Positions 44,311 to 53,000 of a DNA stretch of 64,000 nucleotides are shown here, in pieces (the first letter of the stretch is position 1; every line of letters begins with the position of its first letter). The stretch is taken from NCBI RefSeq assembly GCF_900107435.1, contig NZ_FNPZ01000001.1, positions 1,460,960-1,524,959 on the forward strand. The letters run 5' to 3'. The position numbers and the translations under genes are program-made. This DNA is from Herbiconiux ginsengi. GTDB taxonomy: Bacteria > Actinomycetota > Actinomycetes > Actinomycetales > Microbacteriaceae. The notes under the pieces are model-generated. The model made no database searches. It saw only the letters and a list, made by a program, of their open reading frames with translations, and was not told the origin of the DNA.

Positions 44311-45804
44311 ATGAAACTCACCATCAGGCGCCGGGCTTCTTCCATCGCCGTCGTCCTCAGCGCCAGTCTGGCCATGGGGCTCGGGGTGGCCTCGCCGGCA
44401 TTCGCCGTCGACAACCAGGTCGTCCCCATCGCATCGAATCTGATCACGACCAATCCGACCGATGCCCTCACGCTGCAGGTCAAGCAGATCCTGGCCAACT
44501 CCACCAGGTTCGCCGTGACGACCTGGTGGAACACGACGAAAGACTTCGACAGCCAGGCCGCGAACCCGTACTTGAGCTTCGGTGGGACGGATGAGCTGAG
44601 CATCCGCGGTCCTGCTGCTGAGGCGATGGCACTCGCCACCGCATTGCGGTTCGGCGCCTACGACCCCGTGGCCACCGGGGTGACGACCGCAGACGCGACG
44701 GCGATCACGGTGAAGCTGGCAACCTCGGTGGCCAAGAGCCACTTCTCGAACACCTCCGGTGGCTGGGGGACGAGTTCTGCGCCGACCAGCTGGGGCGGGA
44801 ACGGGTGGCAGTCCTCCCTGTGGGCGAACGCCGCAGGAACCGCCGCGTGGCTGATGTGGGACTCCCTGTCGACCACGGATCGCACGTACGTGCGCACCAT
44901 GATCGAGGCAGAGGCCAACCGCTATCTCACCTTCACCCCGTACTACTACCGCAACCTCGCGGGCACGGTGCTCATCCCCGGCGACACCAAGGCCGAGGAG
45001 ATGGCGTGGGACGGGAACATCCTGCAACTGGCCACAGCCATGATGCCCAACCATGCGAACTATTCGGCATGGATGAACAAGAGACTCCAGATGTCTCTGG
45101 CGGCGGTCTCGCGCCCCGCGGATGTCGACGCGACCAACGGTCCGAAGGTCATCAACGGCAAGCGGCTCGACGTCTGGCTCACCGGCTCCAACGCGTTCGA
45201 CGACGGAACCGTGGTCAACCACGGAATCGTCCATCCGGAGTATCAGACCTTCCCGGCGATCATCCTGTACGGCGCGGTTGATCAGGCTTTGGCTGGACGC
45301 CCTGTCCCCTACGCCGACCTGCGAGGCTTCCCGGCGTTCTACAACTCGATCGTGAGCCAGACCTGGACGGCGGGGCCGAAGCCCGCGCAGTACAACGTGG
45401 ATTCGAGCGTCACGCACGGGATCAACGCGCCGGGTGGCAAGGTCTACGCGGGCACGGCGACGGGTGCAACCGACATCACCGACATCTACTACCCGATGGG
45501 CAATGACTGGGGCAACGGGAACCGCGTCAACTTCTTGCAGATGGATGTCTTCGCGGCATCGATCCCGTCGCTCTACGGGGCACTCGACGCGGGCCTCCCG
45601 CAGGGCGGCGCGTACTGGGCTTCCGTACACGCCCAGAAGATCCTCAACCAACAGGCACGTTTCGCGGACGGCCACACCTACGCCGCGGGGGAGAACAGCT
45701 ACCTCGGGCGGGAAGAGATGGTGGGACAGATCGCCGCGTACACCTACCTCGCGCGGCTACTCAACGCCAACTCGCGATTCTCTGTCACGAACGCCGGATA
45801 CTGA
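44311..45804 (+). CDS. Secreted protein of unknown family, possibly polysaccharide-active
   Basis: A 497-residue exported protein with a Sec signal peptide (MKLTIRRRASSIAVVLSASL... ending SPAFA near residue 33). The mature protein is Trp-rich, with motifs TWWNTTKDFD, GDTKAEEMAWDG, NHGIVHPEYQTFPA and ENSYLGREEMVGQ. The spacing of amphipathic helices with Trp and acidic residues suggests an alpha/alpha-toroid, as in several polysaccharide lyases and hydrolases, but I cannot place it in a family. GAAAGGAAAG precedes ATG 44311. Position between a sugar importer and a dehydrogenase supports a role in generating the imported substrate. Confidence 0.7.
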   Translation: MKLTIRRRASSIAVVLSASLAMGLGVASPAFAVDNQVVPIASNLITTNPTDALTLQVKQILANSTRFAVTTWWNTTKDFDSQAANPYLSFGGTDELSIRGPAAEAMALATALRFGAYDPVATGVTTADATAITVKLATSVAKSHFSNTSGGWGTSSAPTSWGGNGWQSSLWANAAGTAAWLMWDSLSTTDRTYVRTMIEAEANRYLTFTPYYYRNLAGTVLIPGDTKAEEMAWDGNILQLATAMMPNHANYSAWMNKRLQMSLAAVSRPADVDATNGPKVINGKRLDVWLTGSNAFDDGTVVNHGIVHPEYQTFPAIILYGAVDQALAGRPVPYADLRGFPAFYNSIVSQTWTAGPKPAQYNVDSSVTHGINAPGGKVYAGTATGATDITDIYYPMGNDWGNGNRVNFLQMDVFAASIPSLYGALDAGLPQGGAYWASVHAQKILNQQARFADGHTYAAGENSYLGREEMVGQIAAYTYLARLLNANSRFSVTNAGY

Positions 45805-45824
45805 CGCCGAAAGGAACCGAACAC

Positions 45825-46574
45825 ATGACCGGTGAACTGACCGGACGGCGGGCGATCGTCACCGGAGGGGCGAGCGGAATCGGCGAGGCGATCGCGCGCG
45901 AGCTCGCTGCACGGGGCGCGCACGTCACGATCGCAGACAGGGACGGTGAAGCGGCGACACGCGTCGCGGCATCCATCGACGCCGAGACGTGGCAGGTGGA
46001 TCTCTCCGACACCGCGGCTCTGGCCGGCCTGACCCTGTCCACGGACATTCTCGTGAACAATGCCGGCATCCAGCACGTGAGCGCGATCGAGGACTTCGAT
46101 GTCGCTCGCTGGCGTCTGATCATGACCCTCATGCTCGACGCACCGTTCCTGCTCATCCGAGCGGCACTGCCCGGAATGTACGAGCGAGGGTTCGGCAGGA
46201 TCATCAACGTGTCCTCGGTGCACGGGCTGCGCGCCTCCCCCTACAAGTCGGCGTACGTCGCGGCCAAGCATGGCCTCGAGGGCCTGTCCAAAGTCACGGC
46301 ACTCGAGGGTGCAGCACGCAATGTCACGAGCAACTGTCTCAATCCCGGGTACGTCCTGACGCCACTCGTGCAGAAACAGATCGCCGATCAGGCGGCCGTG
46401 CACTCGATTCCGGAAGCCGAGGTCGTCGAGCGGGTGTTGCTCGCCCACAATCCGATCAAACGGATGGTGGACCCCGAAGACGTGGCGAGCCTCGCGGCCT
46501 GGCTCGCAGGCTCGCACGCCTCCATGGTCACCGGAGCGTCGTACACGATGGATGGCGGCTGGACGTCACGCTGA
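45825..46574 (+). CDS. 3-hydroxybutyrate dehydrogenase-like SDR
   Basis: A 249-residue short-chain dehydrogenase. NAD-binding TGGASGIG at 13-20, NNAG at 78-81, and catalytic Tyr144-x3-Lys148 with upstream Ser. CLNPGYVLTPLVQKQI matches the lid region of 3-hydroxybutyrate dehydrogenases. In this sugar locus it could instead oxidise a hydroxy-acid or sugar derivative, so the substrate is uncertain. AAAGGA precedes ATG 45825, 20 bp after the secreted protein gene. Confidence 0.83.
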   Translation: MTGELTGRRAIVTGGASGIGEAIARELAARGAHVTIADRDGEAATRVAASIDAETWQVDLSDTAALAGLTLSTDILVNNAGIQHVSAIEDFDVARWRLIMTLMLDAPFLLIRAALPGMYERGFGRIINVSSVHGLRASPYKSAYVAAKHGLEGLSKVTALEGAARNVTSNCLNPGYVLTPLVQKQIADQAAVHSIPEAEVVERVLLAHNPIKRMVDPEDVASLAAWLAGSHASMVTGASYTMDGGWTSR

Positions 46575-46578
46575 CCAC

Positions 46579-46616
46579 GGTCGAGACGGACGGCCACCCC
46601 CTGATCCGTCTCGGCC
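46579..46616 (+). terminator. Hairpin after the SDR gene
   Basis: Arms 46579-46590 and 46605-46616 form a 12-pair stem with one G-U, around a 14-nt loop, starting 5 bp after the SDR stop. It is well placed to end the ROK-controlled operon. No T-run follows. Confidence 0.6.
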
Positions 46617-46680
46617 GCCCGGGTCAGGCGGGGGCTGTGCGGAAAGAGCCGTAGACCCGATTCGGGGGCATGCTGGGGGC

Positions 46681-48138
46681 ATGACGACGACAGCGCAGTC
46701 GACCGGTCGGCCGGAGACGCAGCCAGAACTCAAGAAGGTGATGGGGCCGAAGCTCCTGTTGCTGTTCATCATCGGCGACATCCTCGGCACCGGGATCTAC
46801 GCCCTCACCGGGCAGGTGGCTGCGGAAGTGGGCGGCGCGGCCTGGGTGCCGTTCCTGATCGCCTTCGCGGTGGCGACCATCACGGCCTGCTCCTATCTCG
46901 AGCTCGTCACGAAGTATCCGCAGGCGGCGGGCGCCGCGCTGTACGCGCACAAGGCCTTCGGCATCCACTTCGTGACCTTCCTGATCTGCTTCACGGTGAT
47001 GTCCTCGGGCATCACCTCGGCGTCGGCTGCGGCCGGGGCGTTCGCGAGCAACTTCGCGATCGGGTTCGGGCTCGGCGACGGACCCGGGCTGGGGCTCGTC
47101 GTCGCGCTGGCGTTCATGATCCTCATCGCCGCGGTCAACCTGCGAGGAGTGGCCGAGAGCGTCGGGCTCAACGTCGTGCTGACGCTGGTGGAACTGTCGG
47201 GGCTGCTGCTGGTGATCTTCATCAGCTTCTTCGCGATCTTCGGAGGACAGGCCGACTTCTCGCGGGTCGTCGCCTTCGCCTCGCCCGAGGACAAGAGCGT
47301 GTTCCTGGCCATCTCGACGGCGACCTCGCTGGCCTTCTTCGCGATGGTCGGGTTCGAGGACTCCGTCAACATGGCCGAGGAGACGAAGAACCCCTCCAAG
47401 ATCTTCCCGAAGGTGATGCTCACCGGTCTCGGCATCACGGCGGTGGTCTACGTGCTGGTGTCGATCGTCGCCGTCGCGATCGTACCGGTGGGGGAGCTGG
47501 CGGGCAACGACACCCCGCTCGTGACCGTCGTGCAGACGGCGGCGCCCGACTTCCCGATCTCCGCGCTCATCCCGTTCATCTCGCTGTTCGCGGTGGCCAA
47601 CTCGGCGCTCATCAACATGATGATGGCGAGCCGCCTGCTCTACGGTATGAGCAAGCAGGGCGTGCTCCCACCGTTCCTGTCGAAGGTGCTGCCGGGCCGG
47701 CGCACCCCGTGGGCCGCCATCCTCTTCACCACGGTGATCGCGCTGGGACTCACCTCCTATGTGTCGATCGACCCCGCGAATCCGATCGCCGTGCTGCTCG
47801 GAGGCACCACCTCGCTGCTGTTGCTCGCCGTGTTCTCGGTGGTGAACGTGTGCGTGCTGGTGCTGCGTCGCAACCGCGTCGAGCACAAGCACTTCCGCAC
47901 CCCGACGGTGCTGCCGGTGATCGGATCGGTCGTCTGCATCGCGCTGGTGCTGCCGTGGACATCCGGCCGGCCGCTGGAGCAGTACGTCATCGCGGGCATC
48001 CTGCTGGTGCTCGGCATCGTGCTCTGGCTCATCACCTATCTGCACCGCCGCGCGAGCGGCTACGGAGCCGCCGAACTCGACACGAAGGCACTCGCCGCGG
48101 TCGAGAAGGACCCGAGCGAGGCCGAACGCGACGCCTGA
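46681..48138 (+). CDS. APC family amino acid permease
   Basis: A 485-residue transporter with twelve or more membrane segments. TM1 contains IGDILGTGIYALTG, the APC unwound-helix substrate site, and TM6 AFFAMVGFEDSVNMAEETKNPS. It is likely a cationic or neutral amino-acid/polyamine importer. ATG 46681 was chosen over a start 129 bp upstream, which falls in non-coding sequence after the hairpin. A CATGCT sequence six bases upstream is a poor leaderless-type box. Confidence 0.87.
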   Translation: MTTTAQSTGRPETQPELKKVMGPKLLLLFIIGDILGTGIYALTGQVAAEVGGAAWVPFLIAFAVATITACSYLELVTKYPQAAGAALYAHKAFGIHFVTFLICFTVMSSGITSASAAAGAFASNFAIGFGLGDGPGLGLVVALAFMILIAAVNLRGVAESVGLNVVLTLVELSGLLLVIFISFFAIFGGQADFSRVVAFASPEDKSVFLAISTATSLAFFAMVGFEDSVNMAEETKNPSKIFPKVMLTGLGITAVVYVLVSIVAVAIVPVGELAGNDTPLVTVVQTAAPDFPISALIPFISLFAVANSALINMMMASRLLYGMSKQGVLPPFLSKVLPGRRTPWAAILFTTVIALGLTSYVSIDPANPIAVLLGGTTSLLLLAVFSVVNVCVLVLRRNRVEHKHFRTPTVLPVIGSVVCIALVLPWTSGRPLEQYVIAGILLVLGIVLWLITYLHRRASGYGAAELDTKALAAVEKDPSEAERDA

Positions 48139-48139
48139 C

Positions 48140-48212
48140 GTTCAAAACGGCAAACCTCCGGCCCTCCGGCCGCCTATTCGGCTCGGAATCCCTCAGGTTT
48201 GCGGTTCTGAAC
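48140..48212. terminator. Imperfect hairpin spanning two convergent gene ends
   Basis: Arms 48140-48157 and 48195-48212 pair with two mismatches. The loop contains GGCCGCCTATTCGG, resembling but not equal to the shared loop core. The right arm lies inside the 3' end of the macro-domain gene. Confidence 0.45.
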
Positions 48213-48719
48213 GGCGAGCGCGCTGCGGAACGAGCCGAGCATGGCGTCGCTGAAGAGCGCGAAGCTCACGGCGCCGTCGAATCCTGAGCCGAGCACGGTC
48301 TCCACGGCGATGCGGGCCGCGTCGTCGGCCGGCCAGCCGTAGACGCCGGCGCTGACCGCCGGGAAGACGACGGATGCCGCGCCGAGCTCCCCCGCCACCT
48401 CGAGTGAACGGCGGTACGCCGACTCGAGCACCGCCGACCGGTCGTCGCGCGTGCTCCATACCGGTCCGACGGTGTGGATGACCCACTGCGCCGGCAGCAG
48501 ACCGGCGGTGGTGGCCACGGCATCCCCCGCCGGCATCCCGTCGGGGAAGCGCGTGCGGCGGATCTCCCGGCACTCCTCGAGGAGGCTCGGTCCGCCCGCG
48601 CGGTGGATCGCCCCGTCCACGCCGCCTCCGCCCAGCAGCGAACTGTTGGCGGCGTTGACGATGGCGTCGGCGGCCACCTTCGTGATGTCGGCCCGGAGCA
48701 GGGTGATGTCGGCGATCAT
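48174..48719 (-). CDS. Macro-domain O-acetyl-ADP-ribose deacetylase
   Basis: A 181-residue MacroD-type domain. ADP-ribose binding: DAIVNAANSSLLGGGGVDGAIHR; phosphate loop: AVSAGVYGWP. It removes ADP-ribose or acetyl groups from metabolites, proteins or nucleic acids. ATG 48719 was chosen because TAGGGT (complement of 48727-48732) is seven bases upstream, within the 22-bp gap after purQ. It may be read both from its own promoter and from purSQ. Confidence 0.9.
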   Translation of the reverse strand: MIADITLLRADITKVAADAIVNAANSSLLGGGGVDGAIHRAGGPSLLEECREIRRTRFPDGMPAGDAVATTAGLLPAQWVIHTVGPVWSTRDDRSAVLESAYRRSLEVAGELGAASVVFPAVSAGVYGWPADDAARIAVETVLGSGFDGAVSFALFSDAMLGSFRSALAVQNRKPEGFRAE

Positions 48720-48741
48720 GCGGCCGACCCTACGCCCGATT

Positions 48742-49436
<695 letters not shown>

Positions 49437-49440
<4 letters not shown>

Positions 49441-49727
49441 GCCAGGGCTCCGGATGCCGCCGCGCTGTGTGCTCCGTTGCCGTCGACGACGGTGATGCCC
49501 ACCACGTCTTCGATCACCGAGTTCGACAGCAGTTCGTCGGCGATCTCGCGTACGGAGGCGAGCACCGCCTCGTCGACCGGGCCGTCGACGGTGAGTTCGA
49601 AGCGCTTGCCGACGCGCACGCCGGAGAAGGTGTCGTTGCCCAGGCGGGCGAGGGCGCCGGCCACGGCCTTGCCCTGGGGGTCGAGAAGTTCGGCCTTCGG
49701 CATGACGTCGACGACGATTTTCGGCAC
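49437..49727 (-). CDS. purS: Phosphoribosylformylglycinamidine synthase subunit PurS
   Basis: A 96-residue Pur[47 protein letters not shown]. It bridges PurQ and PurL in the FGAM synthase complex. GTG 49727 has AGGAG seven bases upstream; longer in-frame extensions run into non-coding sequence. First gene of the purSQ operon. Confidence 0.92.
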
Positions 49728-50034
49728 GGGGTGCTCCTGCGGATCGGGCGGGAAGAAGTGCTCCCAGTCTACCGGTGGCGATCGCGCCCCGGCCTCGATC
49801 GGCCATGAGGGTGAAATTTCGGGATTCGACCCCAGCTCGAGGGTGAAATCCACCGGATCAGGGTGTCGACGACTTGTCATCCACGGCGTCGGCCAATAAC
49901 CTTTTGCCCCCCGAGGGGGTGACAAAACGTCAGTTCTTCTGAATTAACCTCCGCGAAATGTTTACTCTTTCTTTCATTACGGTCGGGCTCTTAGCATGAC
50001 GGAATCCCTGTGATCCGCGAGCTCTAGGAGATCC
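49728..50034. promoter_or_regulatory. Divergent control region of purSQ and the surface nuclease
   Basis: A 307-bp region without a gene. GAGGGTGAAAT occurs twice, at 49807-49817 and 49839-49849, a direct repeat 32 bp apart, on the purS side. CCCCC-CGA-GGGGG hairpin lies at 49907-49919. The right part (about 49920-49998) is AT-rich for this genome; TAGCAT at 49992-49997 could be the -10 box for the nuclease gene, whose ribosome site is AGGAG at 50027. Purine control of both genes is possible but unproven. Confidence 0.5.
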
Positions 50035-53000
50035 ATGTCAAAGTCAGCGTCGAGGTCCGTCAAAGCGGCCCTCGCGACGATCCTCGGGGGCGCGCTCTTC
50101 GCCGCACCCCTCATCGGGGTCGCGTCATCCGCATCCGCCAGCGTCGACGGAACCGGTGTCGTGATCAACGAGGCCTACCTCAAGGGCGGCAGCGCAGGCG
50201 CCCCCTTCAACAAGAAGTTCATCGAGCTCTACAACCCCGGAGACACCGCCGTCTCCCTCGACGGGTGGTCGCTGCAGTACCGGTCGGCCACCAAGTCCGA
50301 CGCCGCCAACGTCGCACCGCTGTCGGGAAGCATCGCCGCCGACGGCTACTTCCTGGTGCAGGTGAACGGCAACGGCGCCACCGGTGCCGCACTGCCCACG
50401 CCCGATCTCGACCTGGCGGGCGCGATCAACCCCTCCGGCACGACCGGAACCCTCTTCCTCGCCGACACCGCGGAGGCGCTCACGCCGCCGACCGGATCGG
50501 TCACCGCGGGCGACGACGACATCGTCGATCTGCTCGGCTACGGCGCTTCGAACACCTTCGAGGGCGCGGTCGTGCCCGTCGACGGCCCGAACGGCACGCC
50601 GAACTCGCTCGCCCGCACCGGCTTCGCCGATTCCGACGACAACGCGGCCGACTTCGCCTCGGCCACCGATGTGACACCACAGAACTCGGCGGGCACCGAT
50701 CCGACGGATCCGACCGACCCGACCGATCCGACAGACCCCACCGACCCGGCGACCCACACCATCGCGGAGCTCCAGGGCACCACCGACACCTCGCCGTTCG
50801 CCACCACTCCGGCGCCCACGGTCACCACCACCGGTGTCGTCACGGCGGCCTACGCCACGGGCGGCTTCAACGGCTACTACGTGCAGACCCCGGGCACCGG
50901 CGGAGCCGTCGACCTCGGCACGCACACCGCCTCCGACGCGATCTTCGTCTACTCGGCCAGCACCGCCGGTTCCGTCGCCGTGGGCGACTACGTGCAGCTC
51001 ACCGGAACGGTCTCGGAGTTCCAGGGCCTCACCGAGCTCACCGTCGCCTCGGCCGACGGCCTGGTGAAGCTCGACGCCTCCACGGTGACCGCACCGGCGC
51101 CGGCCACGGTCTCCCTTCCCGGCGACACCGCCCAGCGCGAATCGCTCGAAGGCATGCTGCTCGCCCCGCAGGGCGCGTTCACGGTGAGCAACACCTACTC
51201 CACGAACCAGTACGCCGAGATCGGTCTCGCCTCGGGCACGTCCCCGCTGCTGACCCCCACCGAGATCGCTCGTCCGGGCAGTGCCGAGTACGCCGCAGCC
51301 GTGGCCGACAACGCCGCCCGCGCCGTGACGCTCGACGACGGTGCCAGCATCAACTTCCTCGGCGCCGACGCGAACAAGGACATCCCGCTGCCGTACCTCA
51401 CCGCGAACCCCGCGATCACGGTCGGCTCCGCGGTGACCTTCACCGCACCGGTCGTGCTCGACTTCCGCAACAGCATCTGGAAGTTCCAGCCCACGACACC
51501 GCTCATGGCCGAGGGCACGGCTCCCGCCACGTTCTCGAACGTGCGGGCCGCAGCCCCGGGCGAGGTGGGTGGCGACATCCAGATCGCCGGCTTCAACGTG
51601 CTCAACTACTTCACCACCACCGGTGACGAGCTCTCCGGATGCACCTACTACACCGACCGCGACGGCGATCCCGTGACGGTCAACACGGGCTGCGACGCCC
51701 GCGGCGCTGCGGAGGACGAGGATCTCGCCCGCCAGCAGGCCAAGATCGTCGCCGCCATCAACGGCCTCGGCGCTGAAGTGGTGTCGCTCGAGGAGATCGA
51801 GAACTCGGTGAAGTTCGGCCTCGACCGCGACGACGCGCTCAGCACGCTGACGGATGCACTGAACGCCGCCCTGCCCGACGGCGAGAGCGAGTGGAGCTTC
51901 GTGCCCTCGCCCGCCGCCTCCGCGCTGCCGCCCGTCGCTCAGCAGGACGTCATCCGCACCGCCTTCATCTACAAGGCGGATGCGGTGGAGCCCGTCGGCG
52001 ACTCGCACGTGCTGGTCGACCCGGCGTTCGCGAACGCCCGCCAGCCGCTGGCGCAGGAGTTCGAGCCCGTCGACGGGGATGCCGGCGACGCGTTCATAGC
52101 CATCGTCAACCACTTCAAGTCGAAGGGCTCCGGATCGGGCGCCGACGCCGACCAGGGCGACGGTCAGGGCGCCTCCAACGCCTCCCGGGTCGCTCAGGCC
52201 AACGCGCTGCTCGCCTTCTCGAACCAGCTGCAGACCGACCTCGGCACGAGCGACGTGTTCTTGATCGGCGACTTCAACGCCTACTCGAGGGAAGACCCGG
52301 CCGTCGCCATCACCGACGCGGGCTACGTCGACCAGGGTACGAAGACGGGCAAGTACAGCTACTCGTTCGACGGCGCATCGGGATCGCTCGACCACGTGTT
52401 CGCCTCGGCCTCGGCCGACGCGAAGGTGTCGGGCGTCGACATCTGGAACATCAACTCGGGTGAGTCGATCGCACTGGAGTACAGCCGCTACAACTACAAC
52501 GCGACGAACTTCTACGAGGAGAGCGTCTACCGCTCGAGCGATCACGACCCGGTCGTGGTGGGGTATTCGTTCGGAGAAGCGGCACCGTCGACCGTCGATC
52601 TCAACCTGCTCGACATCAACGACTTCCACGGACGCATCGACGCCAACACGGTGAAGTTCGCCGGAACGGTGGAGCAGTTGCGGGCGGCCGGTGGCGACGA
52701 CCACACGCTGTTCGTCTCCTCGGGCGACAACGTGGGCGCATCGCTGTTCGAGTCGGCCGTGCAGCAGGACCAGCCGACCATCGACGTGCTCAACGCGCTC
52801 GAGCTCGACGCGAGCGCCGTGGGCAACCACGAGTTCGACCAGGGCTTCGCCGACCTGACCGACCGCATCGTGGGTCCGGACGACGACCCGAACGCACTCT
52901 GGGACTACCTGGGTGCCAACGTCTACGACAAGGGCACCACGACCCCGGCCCTGCCGGAGTACGCCCTCTACGACAAGGCAGGCCTCACCGTCGCGGTGAT

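Noticed and set aside
50698-50750. TDP codon repeat as a mobile or regulatory repeat
   Set aside because: It is an in-frame Pro/Asp/Thr linker between protein domains, common in wall proteins.
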